This document shows positions 33,864-42,768 of a stretch of DNA of 64,000 nt, piece by piece. The position numbers and the translations under genes are program-made. The notes beneath the pieces were generated by a model, which ran no database searches, had not been told where the DNA came from, and saw only the letters and a list, made by a program, of their open reading frames with translations. Within the stretch, counting starts at the first letter, position 1. Each line of letters starts with the position of its first letter. This DNA comes from Elusimicrobiota bacterium (GTDB lineage: Bacteria > Elusimicrobiota > Elusimicrobia > UBA1565). The stretch is taken from contig DMEZ01000018.1 of NCBI GenBank assembly GCA_003450735.1, positions 83,880 through 147,879 of the forward strand, written 5' to 3'.

Positions 33864-35120
33864 ATGCGCAAACCCCTCGTCGTCCTAGCCTTCAGCGGCG
33901 GACTCGACACCACCTTCTGCCTCCTCTGGCTGAAGGAGACCCTCGGCGCGCGCGTCGTCACCGCGACGGTGGACACCGGCGGCTTCTCCGAGGCGGAGCT
34001 CAAGGGCATCGAAGAGCGCGCGCTCGCCCTGGGGGCCGAGCGGCATCACGCGCTCGACGCCCAAGAGGAGCTCTTCGAGCGCTTCGCCAAAGTGCTGATA
34101 CAAGGAAACATCCTGCGCGGCCGCGTCTATCCGCTCTCCGTCGCGGCCGAGCGCGTCCTCCACGCCGACCGCGTCGCCCGCCTGGCGCTCGAGCTCGGCG
34201 CCGACGCCCTGGCGCACGGCTCGACCGGGGCCGGCAACGACCAGGTCCGTTTCGACGGCGTCTTCCGCGCCCTGGCGCCCGGCCTGCCCATCCACGCCCC
34301 CATCCGCTCGCTCGGCTGGACGCGCGAGGCGGAGGTCGCCTGGCTCGCGGAGCGCGGGGTGAAGATCCCCCCCAAGACCGCGGCCTACTCGGTCAACGCG
34401 GGCCTCTGGGGGACCACCGTGGGCGGCCGCGAGACCCACGACCCCTGGGTCTCGGTCCCCGAGTCGGCCTATCCCGCGCCGGCCGAAGGGCTGCGCAGCG
34501 AGCCGGTCGAGGTCGTCGTCTCCTTCGAGGCCGGCGTCCCCGTCGCGCTCGACGGACGCCGCCTTCCCGGGGCCGCCCTCGTCGGGGAGCTCCACGCTCT
34601 TGGGCGCGCCTTCGGCCTCGGCCGCGGCGTGCATCTGGGCGACACCGTGCTCGGGATCAAGGGACGCATCGGCTTCGAGGCGCCCGCCCCCCTCCTCCTC
34701 ATCTTCGCCCACCAGGAGCTCGAGAAGCTCGTGCTCACGCGCTGGCAAGGCTTCTGGAAGAACCAGCTCGCCGACTTCTACGGCCAGCTGCTCCACGAAG
34801 GGCTCTATTTCGACCCGGTGATGCGCGACATCGAAGCCCTCATCTCCTCCAGCCAGCAGCGCGTCTGCGGCGAGACGCGCCTGCGTCTGGCCCCGGGGCG
34901 CTTCGAGGTCGGCGGCGTGCGCAGCCCCTTCAGCCTCGCGGCCGTCCAGTCCGCCGCCTACGGCGAGACCAGCCGGCTCTGGAGCGGCGAGGAGGCCGCC
35001 GGCTTCGCCAAGCTCCACGGCCTGTCGATGAGCCTGGCCCTGCGCGCCGGCTCCGCGGCGCGCAAGAGCGGCCCTCGGGTCCGGCCCGGGAAGGCGGCCG
35101 CCGCGGGAGCCTCCCGATGA
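33864..35120 (+). CDS. argG: Argininosuccinate synthase
   Basis: 418 residues from the ATG behind AGGAGACC. The ATP-pyrophosphatase P-loop reads VLAFSGGLDTTFCLLWLKE near the N-terminus. Substrate motifs are HGSTGAGNDQVRFDG, IPPKTAAYSVNAGLWGTTVGG and LEKLVLTRWQ. Typical enzymes have SGGLDTS; here the final Ser is Thr. This divergent subgroup resembles those found in the Bacteroidetes acyl-ornithine operons. It ligates citrulline and aspartate with ATP. The stop overlaps the next ATG. Confidence 0.92.
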   Translation: MRKPLVVLAFSGGLDTTFCLLWLKETLGARVVTATVDTGGFSEAELKGIEERALALGAERHHALDAQEELFERFAKVLIQGNILRGRVYPLSVAAERVLHADRVARLALELGADALAHGSTGAGNDQVRFDGVFRALAPGLPIHAPIRSLGWTREAEVAWLAERGVKIPPKTAAYSVNAGLWGTTVGGRETHDPWVSVPESAYPAPAEGLRSEPVEVVVSFEAGVPVALDGRRLPGAALVGELHALGRAFGLGRGVHLGDTVLGIKGRIGFEAPAPLLLIFAHQELEKLVLTRWQGFWKNQLADFYGQLLHEGLYFDPVMRDIEALISSSQQRVCGETRLRLAPGRFEVGGVRSPFSLAAVQSAAYGETSRLWSGEEAAGFAKLHGLSMSLALRAGSAARKSGPRVRPGKAAAAGASR

Positions 35121-36211
35121 AGGTCTTCTTCGACAAGATCGCCTCGGCGACCCGCAACGCGCGGGTCCAGCGCGAGTCCCGGCTGACGCGCGAGGTCGTC
35201 GCCGAGGAAGGGCGCGTGATCGCCGTGCGCGTGCGCGGGACGAAGTCCGTCTACAACACGGTCGAGGACGTCCACGGCCGCATGATCCTCCTCAACGACG
35301 GCGATCTCCTGGCCGGGGTGCTCGGCACCCGCCGCGCCCTGCGCGGGTACGCGGGCGTCGTCCCCGAGCGCGTCCAGGCCGGCGACCTGCTCGACATCCT
35401 CAATCTGGGCGGCGTGATCGGCCGATGCACCTCCGCCAACATCGAGCTCGGTCAGCCCTTGAAGGCGGAGGTTTTGGGATCCGTGCTCAGCTTCCCGGTG
35501 CTGGGGGAGCGCACGGGCGTCCCGGCGACCATCCAGGAGAACGCCGTCCCCTGGGCCCGGCATCTGGCGCCCTCCGCTCCCCTCATCTACGTCGCCGGCA
35601 CCTGCATGAACTCGGGCAAGACCTTCGCCTGCGGGGAGATCATCCGCCACCTCACGCGCCGAGGCTACCGGGTCTGCGGCGCGAAGCTGACCGGGGTCTC
35701 GCTTCTGCGCGACACGCTCAGCATGTGCGACCTCGGCGCGGTGCGCAGCCTCTTCTTCAACGACGCGGGCGTCGTCTCCACGACGGAAGCCGTCGCCGTC
35801 CCCGTGGCGAAGGGGCTGATCAACGCGCTCAACGCCGAGGAACCCGACGTCCTGGTCGTGGAGCTGGGCGACGGCATCCTGGGCGACTACGGCGTCCAGT
35901 CCATCCTCGCCGACGCGGAGCTCATGGGCGCCGGCCTCGCGCACGTCGTCTGCGCCAACGACCCCGTCGGCGCCTGGGGCGCGGCCGAGCTCTATCGGAC
36001 GAAGTACGGCCGCCTCCCCGACGTCATCGCCGGCCCCGCCACCGACAACGCCGTCGGGCGCGACTACATCGAGAAGCACCTCGGCGTGCGCGCCATCAAC
36101 GCCCGGATCGAGCACACGCGGCTCGGCACGACGCTCGAGGAGGCCGTCTTCGGCAAGGCGGCCGACGCCTCCCCGGCCGCCCTGAGCGGCGCGGCCGCGG
36201 CGGCCTCGTGA
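35117..36211 (+). CDS. DUF1611 P-loop protein, candidate glutamate N-acyltransferase
   Basis: 364 residues. An N-terminal domain (about 1-150) of beta character precedes a P-loop NTPase-like domain with AGTCMNSGKTFA (residues 160-171), followed by VCGAKLTGVSLLRDT, DLGAVRSLFFNDAGVVST, VVELGDGILGDYGVQS and VVCANDPVGAWGA; this is the DUF1611 family. A studied member, DgcN, is a D-glutamate N-acetyltransferase. Overlaps of 4 nt with argG and argC place it firmly inside the arginine operon, which otherwise lacks argA or argJ. It may therefore acylate L-glutamate as the first step; this is a hypothesis. Other DUF1611 roles cannot be excluded. Confidence 0.8.
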   Translation: MKVFFDKIASATRNARVQRESRLTREVVAEEGRVIAVRVRGTKSVYNTVEDVHGRMILLNDGDLLAGVLGTRRALRGYAGVVPERVQAGDLLDILNLGGVIGRCTSANIELGQPLKAEVLGSVLSFPVLGERTGVPATIQENAVPWARHLAPSAPLIYVAGTCMNSGKTFACGEIIRHLTRRGYRVCGAKLTGVSLLRDTLSMCDLGAVRSLFFNDAGVVSTTEAVAVPVAKGLINALNAEEPDVLVVELGDGILGDYGVQSILADAELMGAGLAHVVCANDPVGAWGAAELYRTKYGRLPDVIAGPATDNAVGRDYIEKHLGVRAINARIEHTRLGTTLEEAVFGKAADASPAALSGAAAAAS

Positions 36212-37239
36212 AGCGCGCGCGCGCGGGCGTCGTCGGCGGAGCGGGCTACGTGGGCGGCGAGCTTCTCCGCCTGCTCTTAAGCCATCCCCGCGCGGAGATC
36301 GCGGCCGTCGCGTCGCGCTCCCACGCCGGCAAGCCGGTCGAAGCCGTCCACCCGCACCTGCGCCCTCTCTCGGGGCTGAATTTCACCGCGGAGCTCGACC
36401 CCTCGGGGCTCGACTGCGTCTTCCTCGCGGGCAGGCACGGGGAGGCGATGGGCCGCATGGCGGCCCTCCTCGAGCGCGCCGGCCCCGCGTGCAAGGTCGT
36501 GGACCTCTCGGCGGATTTCCGCCTCCGCGACGCGTCGCTCTACCCCGCCTGGTACGGACGCGAGCACGCGGCCCCCGAGCTCCTCGGCTCCTTCGTCTAC
36601 GGCCTCGCCGAATACAACCGGGAGCCGCTGCGCCGTGCCTCGCGCGTCGCCAACCCCGGCTGCTTCGCCACCGCGCTCTCCCTCGCGCTCGGGCCGCTGG
36701 CCGCCGCCGGCGTCGCCGGCCGCGCGCGGGTCACGGCCGTCACCGGGTCCTCGGGCTCGGGCGCATCGCCCAGCGCCGGCACGCACCATCCCTCGCGCGA
36801 GGGCACCCTGCGCGCCTACAAGCCCCTCCAGCACCAGCACGTCCCCGAGGTCGAGGCCTTCCTGGACGGCCTGGCCGGCAAGCCGTCGCTGCGCCTCGCG
36901 CTCGTCCCGGTCTCGGGCCCCTTCGTGCGCGGCATCTACGCCGTCTGCCACGTCGATCTGCCCCCGGGCCTGAGCGAGGCGGAGCTGCGCGGCCTCTATG
37001 AGCGCGCCTACGCGGGCGCGCGCTTCGTGCGCCTCTGCTCGGCGCCGCCCGACCTCAAGGCCGTCGCGGGGGGCAACCACTGCGACCTCCACGTCTGCGC
37101 GCGCGAGGGGTGCGCCGTGGTGATCGCCGCCATCGACAACCTGGTCAAGGGCGCGGCCGGACAGGCCGTGCAGAACATGAACCTCATGCTCGGTTTCGAC
37201 GAGGGGCTGGGGCTCGACCAGCCGGGAGCGTACCCATGA
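36208..37239 (+). CDS. argC: N-acetyl-gamma-glutamyl-phosphate reductase
   Basis: 343 residues starting at GTG (GTGA overlap). The dinucleotide-binding GVVGGAGYVGGELLRLLL is at the N-terminus, the catalytic Cys in RVANPGCFATA (about residue 150), the GSSGSGASPSAGTHHPSREG loop follows, and HQHVPEVE is present. It reduces the acylated glutamyl phosphate to the semialdehyde. Acetyl versus succinyl substrate cannot be told. Confidence 0.93.
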   Translation: MKRARAGVVGGAGYVGGELLRLLLSHPRAEIAAVASRSHAGKPVEAVHPHLRPLSGLNFTAELDPSGLDCVFLAGRHGEAMGRMAALLERAGPACKVVDLSADFRLRDASLYPAWYGREHAAPELLGSFVYGLAEYNREPLRRASRVANPGCFATALSLALGPLAAAGVAGRARVTAVTGSSGSGASPSAGTHHPSREGTLRAYKPLQHQHVPEVEAFLDGLAGKPSLRLALVPVSGPFVRGIYAVCHVDLPPGLSEAELRGLYERAYAGARFVRLCSAPPDLKAVAGGNHCDLHVCAREGCAVVIAAIDNLVKGAAGQAVQNMNLMLGFDEGLGLDQPGAYP

Positions 37240-38429
37240 CCGCGGCCGACTGGAAGGCCGAGGAGAGCCGCTGGCTCCTCCCGGGCTATCCCCAATTCCC
37301 GTTCGTCCTCGAGCGCGGGGAGGGCGCCTATGTCTGGGACACCGACGGGCGCCGCTACCTGGACCTCTACGCCGGGCACGCGGTCGTCCTCCTCGGGCAC
37401 TGCCCGCCCGCCGTGGTCGCCGCCCTGCGCGAGCAGGCCGGCAAGCTCCTCTTCTACTCGACCTTGGCCTGTCTTCCAGGCCGCGCCCGGGCGGCCAAGG
37501 CGCTCGTCGAGCTTTGCGGCGCGGAGGGCTCGCGCGTCTTCTTCTGCAACTCGGGCGCCGAGGCCAACGAGAACGCCATGCGCATCGCCCGCCGGGCCAC
37601 CGGGCGAGCGGCGATCCTCGCCACCGAGGGCTCCTTCCACGGGCGCACGGCCGGGGCGCTGGCCGCGACCGGCATCCCCCGCTACCGCCAGGGCGTCCAG
37701 GGCCTGGGCACCGACGTCTCCTTCGTCCCCTTCGGGGACCTCGCCGCCGCCGAAGCGGCGATCGGGCCTGAGACCGCCGGCTTCCTGCTCGAGCCGGTGC
37801 AGGGGCTCGCGGGCGGCCGCCCCCCCGGGCCCGGCTATCTCGAAGGGCTCGCGCGCCTCTGCCGCAAGGCCGGCGCGATGCTGATATTCGACGAGGTGCA
37901 GACCGGCCTGGGCCGCCTCGGCGCGCCCTCGGCCGCCCAGGCCTTCGGCGTCCAGCCCGACCTGCAGACCTTCGCCAAGGGCCTGGGCTCGGGCGTCCCC
38001 TGCGCGGCGACGCTGGCCGGCCCCCGCGCGGCCGCGGCCCTCCGGCCGGGAGACCTCGGGTCCACCTTCGGCGGAGGGCCGCTCGCCTGCGCCGCCATCG
38101 AGGCGACCCTGGGCGAGCTCTCGCGCCTGCGCCTCTGGGAGAACGCCGCGCGCCTCGAGCGCCGCATCCGAGAGACCTTCCGCATGCCCGGCGTGCTGTC
38201 CGTGCAGGGGAAGGGCCTCCTGCTCGGGCTCGTCCTCGACCGGCCGGCCAAGCCCGTCCAGCAGGCCCTGGTGGGGCGCTCCATCCTGACCGGGACCGCG
38301 GAGGATCCGCGCGTCCTGCGCCTGCTGCCGCCGCTCATCATCGGCGACGCCGAGGCGGAGACCCTGCGCGCCGCCTTGGCCGATATCTTGCGCGAAAGCC
38401 TCGCACCCCTCGGAGGGAGAACGTCATGA
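37236..38429 (+). CDS. argD: Acetylornithine aminotransferase family enzyme
   Basis: 397 residues from the ATG overlapping the argC stop. A class III aminotransferase: YLDLYAGHAVVLLGHCPPAV, FFCNSGAEANENAMRIARR, SFHGRTAGALAATG, the Asp in LIFDEVQTGLGRLG that binds the pyridine nitrogen, and the PLP lysine in TFAKGLGSGVP. It transaminates the acylated glutamate semialdehyde to N-acylornithine. Confidence 0.92.
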   Translation: MTAADWKAEESRWLLPGYPQFPFVLERGEGAYVWDTDGRRYLDLYAGHAVVLLGHCPPAVVAALREQAGKLLFYSTLACLPGRARAAKALVELCGAEGSRVFFCNSGAEANENAMRIARRATGRAAILATEGSFHGRTAGALAATGIPRYRQGVQGLGTDVSFVPFGDLAAAEAAIGPETAGFLLEPVQGLAGGRPPGPGYLEGLARLCRKAGAMLIFDEVQTGLGRLGAPSAAQAFGVQPDLQTFAKGLGSGVPCAATLAGPRAAAALRPGDLGSTFGGGPLACAAIEATLGELSRLRLWENAARLERRIRETFRMPGVLSVQGKGLLLGLVLDRPAKPVQQALVGRSILTGTAEDPRVLRLLPPLIIGDAEAETLRAALADILRESLAPLGGRTS

Positions 38430-39469
38430 CGCGACACTTCACGAGCCTCATGGAGACCGGAGCCGATGAGACGGCGGCCCTGGTCGAGTCGGCCCGGGCC
38501 TTCAAGCGTTCGCCGCCGAAGAACCGGCCGCTCGCGGGCAAGAGCGTGGCCTTCTGCTTCATGAACCCCTCGCTGCGCACGCAGGTCTCCTGCGAGGTGG
38601 CCGCCGCCTCCCTCGGGGCGCACCCGGTCACGCTCTTCCTCGGGTCGGGCACCTGGAAGATCGCGGTGGAGGAGGGCGTCGTCATGGACGGCGACTGCCC
38701 CGAGCACGCGCGCGAGGCCGTTCCCGTCCTCGCCCGCCTATGCGACGCGCTGGCTTTGCGCGCCTTCCCCGCCGGCAAGGACTGGAAGGAGGACCGCAAG
38801 GACGCCTACCTGGCGGCCTTCCGCCGCCATTCCACGGTGCCCGTCATCAGCCTCGAGTCCGCGATGGGCCATCCCTGCCAGGGCCTGGCCGACCAGATGA
38901 CGCTGCGCGAGCGCATGGACCCGCGCGGGAAGGAGTTTTTGCTCACCTGGGCGCCCCATATCAAGCCGCTCCCGCTCGCCGTTCCCCACTCGGCCGCGGA
39001 GGCGGCCGCGCTGGCGGGGATGAACGTCACCATCGCCCGTCCGCCGGGCTTCGATCTGGACCCCGAGGTGATGGAGAAGCTGAGCTCCGTCTGCAAGGCC
39101 CGCGGCGCCCGCCTGCGCGTCAGCGACAAGCCGCAGGAGGCCTACCGGGGCGCCCATGCGGTCTACGCCAAGGCCTGGGGCTCGCTCAGCGAGTACGGCC
39201 GCCCGCTTCCCGCCGACCCCGCCTTCCGCGCCCTCTGGCGCGTCTCGGCGGACAAGATGGCGCTCACCGACGGGGCGGTCTTCATGCACTGCCTGCCGGT
39301 GCGCCGCAACGTCGAGGTGGACGACGCCGTGCTGGACGGCCCTTCCTCCGTCGTCGTCGACCAGGCCGAGAACCGTCTGCATACCGCCAAAGCCGTCCTC
39401 TATCGGCTGCTGACCGGCAAGCACTACTCCCAGGAGGCTTCCCAATGCCCGATGCCATCCGCGCGCTGA
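38426..39469 (+). CDS. argF': N-acyl-L-ornithine carbamoyltransferase (AOTCase/SOTCase type)
   Basis: 347 residues. The carbamoyl-phosphate motif is FMNPSLRTQVSCEVAA instead of the SxRTR of ordinary ArgF. Features typical of acetyl- or succinyl-ornithine transcarbamylases are GVVMDGDCPEHAREAVPVLARLCDALALRAFP, VISLESAMGHPCQGLADQMTL and FMHCLPVRRNVEV. In this route carbamoylation happens before deacylation, giving N-acylcitrulline. One residue is known to decide acetyl or succinyl (Glu or Pro in studied enzymes); I cannot place it securely by eye. The stop lies 25 nt inside argB. Confidence 0.88.
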   Translation: MTRHFTSLMETGADETAALVESARAFKRSPPKNRPLAGKSVAFCFMNPSLRTQVSCEVAAASLGAHPVTLFLGSGTWKIAVEEGVVMDGDCPEHAREAVPVLARLCDALALRAFPAGKDWKEDRKDAYLAAFRRHSTVPVISLESAMGHPCQGLADQMTLRERMDPRGKEFLLTWAPHIKPLPLAVPHSAAEAAALAGMNVTIARPPGFDLDPEVMEKLSSVCKARGARLRVSDKPQEAYRGAHAVYAKAWGSLSEYGRPLPADPAFRALWRVSADKMALTDGAVFMHCLPVRRNVEVDDAVLDGPSSVVVDQAENRLHTAKAVLYRLLTGKHYSQEASQCPMPSAR

Positions 39470-40374
39470 GACAGGCTCTCCCCTACGTCCGCCTCTACAA
39501 GGGGAAGACGTTCGTCGTCAAGATCGGCGGACGCATCCTTCAGAAGCGCGAGACCCTCGACGCCCTCATCGAGGAGCTCTGCCTGCTCCACCAGGTGGGC
39601 ATCCGCATCGTGGTCGTGCACGGCGGCGGCCCGCAGGCGAGCGAGCTCTCCCGGCGGCTGGGCATCGAGCCGACCATCGTCGCCGGCCGGCGCGTGACCG
39701 ATGAGCAGACCCTCGAGGTCGCCAAGATGGTCTACGCCGGCTCGCTCAACGTGGACATGCTCTCCGTCTTCCGCGCCCACCAGACGCCGGCCGTCGGCGT
39801 CTCGGGCGTGGACGCCGGCCTGCTCACGGCCCGGCGCCGGCACAAGAAGCGCATCGAGCCCTTCCCGGGCGCCGCGCCCGTGGAAGTGGATTTCGGCTTC
39901 GTGGGCGACATCGTCCGAGTGGACCCCGCCATCCTCGAGAGCCTCCTCGCCGCCGGCTGCGTGCCGGTGATCTCGCCGCTCGCCTGCGACGAGCGCGGGA
40001 CCGTGTTCAACATCAACGCGGACTCGATCGCCGAGGCGGTCGCGCGCTCGCTCGCGGCCGAGAAGCTGCTCATCCTCACCGACACCGACGGCGTCCTGCG
40101 CGACCCCGCCGACCCGACGAGCCTCGTCTCCCTCACCGACATCGCGGGCCTCGAGCGCATGCGCGAGGAGGGGAAGCTCACGGGAGGCATGCTGCCGAAG
40201 GTGGACGGAGCGATCGCCGCTCTGCGCGGGGGGGTCCGCCGGGCCCACATCCTCAACGGCACCCGCGCGGGCACCCTGCTCATGGAGATCTTCACCAACT
40301 CGGGCAGCGGCACGATGATCGCCGAGCGCTGCGAGGCCGCCGGCGTCCCCGTCGAGCAGGGCGCCGCGGCGTGA
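39445..40374 (+). CDS. argB: Acetylglutamate kinase family enzyme
   Basis: 309 residues, started at the ATG behind CAGGAGG although this lies within the argF' frame. Motifs are FVVKIGGRIL, IVVVHGGGPQASELSRRLG, NVDMLSVFRAHQ, VISPLACDERGTVFNINADSIAEAVA, LLILTDTDGVL and LTGGMLPKVDGAIAAL. It phosphorylates acylated glutamate. The N-terminal helix and LYKGKTFVVKIGG resemble arginine-sensitive kinases, so feedback inhibition is possible. Confidence 0.92.
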   Translation: MPDAIRALRQALPYVRLYKGKTFVVKIGGRILQKRETLDALIEELCLLHQVGIRIVVVHGGGPQASELSRRLGIEPTIVAGRRVTDEQTLEVAKMVYAGSLNVDMLSVFRAHQTPAVGVSGVDAGLLTARRRHKKRIEPFPGAAPVEVDFGFVGDIVRVDPAILESLLAAGCVPVISPLACDERGTVFNINADSIAEAVARSLAAEKLLILTDTDGVLRDPADPTSLVSLTDIAGLERMREEGKLTGGMLPKVDGAIAALRGGVRRAHILNGTRAGTLLMEIFTNSGSGTMIAERCEAAGVPVEQGAAA

Positions 40375-41420
40375 GCGAGGCCGTCGACCTCCTGCGCCGG
40401 CTCGTCGCCATCCCCTCGGAGAGCGGGAAGGAGGACGCCGTCGTCGCCTGCCTGGAGGAGGCCTTCCGCGGCCTGGGCTGGACCCCGCGGCGCGAGGGGC
40501 GCAACCTCTTCGCCCTGCTCGGGACGGAAGGCCCCCTGCTCCTGCTGAACTCGCATACGGACACCGTCCCGGCCGGAGACGGCTGGAGCAAGCCGCCGCT
40601 CGGCACGCTCGAGGGCGGCCGCGTCTACGGCCGCGGGGCCAACGACGCGAAAGGCCCTCTGACGGCGATGATCCTCGGCGCGGCGCGCGCCTACGCAGCG
40701 GATCCGCCCCGCGGCCGCGTCTGCCTAGCTGCGACCTGCGAGGAGGAGACCTCCGGCCAGGGCCTGGAAGCGCTCCTCCCCCTCCTGCCGCGCCCCGACG
40801 CGGCGGTCGTGGGCGAGCCGACGGGCCTCGCTCCGGCGGTGGCCCAGAAGGGCCTGCTGCTGCTCACCGTGACCGTGCGCGGGCGCGCCGCCCATGCCGC
40901 CTGGGGCGGCGGGGTCAACGCCGTGCACGCCGCGGCCCGCGACATCACGGCCCTCGCGGAGCTCCCTTTCGAGCGCGAGCACCCTCTCCTGGGACGGCCG
41001 AGCCTGCAGGTCACGAAGGTCCTGGGCGGCACGCGCCACAACGTCGTCCCCGACCGCTGCGAGCTGACCGTCGACATCCGGACCACGCCCGACTACCGCC
41101 CCGAGGAGATCGTCGAGCGGGTGCGCGCGGCGGTGGGCGGGGCGGTCGAGATCCGCTCCAAACGCCTCGAGTCGGTCGCGACGGCGCCCGAGCAGCCGGT
41201 GGTCCAAGCCGCCCTGGCGGCCCGCCCCGGCGCCCGCCCCTTCGGCTCGCCGACCGTCTCGGACTGGGTGTTCCTCAAGGACGTGCCGACCGTGAAGGTC
41301 GGCCCGGGCGACTCGCGCCGCTCCCATACCCCCGACGAATACCTCGAGGCCGCCGAGCTCGAGGAAGGAGTCCTCTTCTATGAGCGTCTCATCCGCCGCT
41401 ACCACGCCCTCGCGCAATAG
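40371..41420 (+). CDS. argE: M20 metallopeptidase, acyl-citrulline/ornithine deacylase (ArgE/DapE-like)
   Basis: 349 residues starting at GTG (GTGA overlap). Metal ligands are seen in LLNSHTDTVPAGDGW (His), YGRGANDAKGPL (Asp), AATCEEETSG (catalytic Glu then Glu), VVGEPTG (Glu) and RRSHTPDEYLEAAE (His). In the acyl-citrulline route this enzyme removes the acyl group after carbamoylation. DapE-like specificity is possible by family alone, but the operon decides for arginine. Confidence 0.87.
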   Translation: MSEAVDLLRRLVAIPSESGKEDAVVACLEEAFRGLGWTPRREGRNLFALLGTEGPLLLLNSHTDTVPAGDGWSKPPLGTLEGGRVYGRGANDAKGPLTAMILGAARAYAADPPRGRVCLAATCEEETSGQGLEALLPLLPRPDAAVVGEPTGLAPAVAQKGLLLLTVTVRGRAAHAAWGGGVNAVHAAARDITALAELPFEREHPLLGRPSLQVTKVLGGTRHNVVPDRCELTVDIRTTPDYRPEEIVERVRAAVGGAVEIRSKRLESVATAPEQPVVQAALAARPGARPFGSPTVSDWVFLKDVPTVKVGPGDSRRSHTPDEYLEAAELEEGVLFYERLIRRYHALAQ

Positions 41421-42768
41421 GAAGCTCTGGGAGACGGCCTCCCGGCTCGACTCCGCCGTCGAGCGCTACACCGTCGGCGAGGACCCGACGCTCGACCGCC
41501 GCCTCCTGCGCTACGAGGTCTACGGCAGCCTGGCGCACGCGGCCGGGCTCGCGCGCATCGGCGTGCTCTCCCAGCGCGACCACCGCGCCCTGCGCAAGGC
41601 GCTCGCGCGCCTGCTCGTGCGCCCGGAAGCCTTCTTCATCACCCGCGCGCAGGAGGACATCCACACCGCGGTGGAGCAGCACCTCACGCGCGCCCTCGGC
41701 GAGGCGGGCATGCGCATCCACGCCGGCCGCAGCCGCAACGACCAGGTGCAGACGGATCTGAGGCTCTACCTCAAGGACCGCCTCCTGGGGCTGCACGCGC
41801 GCACCTGCGAGGCCGCCGAGGCCTGGCGCCTCTTCGGGGCGCGCAGCGCCCGCGTCCTCATGCCCGGCTACACGCACCTGCAGCGCGCCATGCCGAGCAC
41901 GCTCGGGCACTGGGCGGCCTCCCACGCCGAGGCCTTCCTCGAGAACGCGCGCCTGCTCCGCTGCGCCTTCGACGAGGTCGACGTTTGCCCGCTGGGCAGC
42001 GGCGCCGGCTACGGCGTCCCGCTCCCCCTTCCGCGCGCGTACGTCGCCCGCCTGCTCGGCTTCGCGCGCGTGCAGCGCAACACCCTGCGCGTGCAGACGA
42101 GCCGGCCGCGCCTGGAGGCCGTCGTGCTCTCGGCTTTGGCCGTCCTCGCCCGCGACGCGGGCGTCCTGGCCGACGACCTGCGCCTCTTCGCCACCGCCGA
42201 GTTCGGCTTCCTGCGTTTGCCCGAGGCCTTCACGACCGGCAGCAGCATCATGCCGCAGAAGCGCAACCCCGACGTCGTCGAGCTGACCCGCGCCCGCGCC
42301 TGCCTGTTCCCCGGCTGGCTCCAGCAGGCGCTCTCCATCGGGACGCTCCCCTCCGGCTACCACCGGGACTACCAGCTCACCAAGGGCCCGCTCATGGCCG
42401 CGATCGAGACCGCCGACGAGATGCTGGAGATCCTCTCCCGCCTGCCCGGCCCGATGAAGGTGGACGCCGCGCGGTGCCGGGCCGCCCTCACCGAGGGCCT
42501 GCTCGCCACCCATAAGGCCCTCGCGCTCGTGCGCGAGGGCGTGCCCTTCCGGGAGGCCTACCGCCGCGTCGCCGAACAAGCCCGCGCCGGCGAAGCCGGA
42601 GCGCGGCCGGCGGGCCGCGTGGACCTCCCGGATTATCCGGGCGCGCCGGGCGACCCGGGCTTCAAGGCTCTGGGGCTGGAGCGCCGGCGGGAAGCCCGCT
42701 GGAGCCTGCGCGGGCGCAGGCGTCTGGAGAAGGTTTTCCGCCGGCTCCTTTCGGGGAAGGGGGCTTAG
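41380..42768 (+). CDS. argH: Argininosuccinate lyase
   Basis: 462 residues. It begins 41 nt inside argE. Family signatures are IHAGRSRNDQVQTDLRLYL, PGYTHLQRAMPSTLGHW, and the fumarase-superfamily loop TGSSIMPQKRNPDVVELTRARA with the catalytic Ser. It splits argininosuccinate to arginine and fumarate, the last step. The C-terminus, about residues 410-462, is Arg-rich. Its stop overlaps the stop of the convergent gene. Confidence 0.94.
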   Translation: MSVSSAATTPSRNRKLWETASRLDSAVERYTVGEDPTLDRRLLRYEVYGSLAHAAGLARIGVLSQRDHRALRKALARLLVRPEAFFITRAQEDIHTAVEQHLTRALGEAGMRIHAGRSRNDQVQTDLRLYLKDRLLGLHARTCEAAEAWRLFGARSARVLMPGYTHLQRAMPSTLGHWAASHAEAFLENARLLRCAFDEVDVCPLGSGAGYGVPLPLPRAYVARLLGFARVQRNTLRVQTSRPRLEAVVLSALAVLARDAGVLADDLRLFATAEFGFLRLPEAFTTGSSIMPQKRNPDVVELTRARACLFPGWLQQALSIGTLPSGYHRDYQLTKGPLMAAIETADEMLEILSRLPGPMKVDAARCRAALTEGLLATHKALALVREGVPFREAYRRVAEQARAGEAGARPAGRVDLPDYPGAPGDPGFKALGLERRREARWSLRGRRRLEKVFRRLLSGKGA

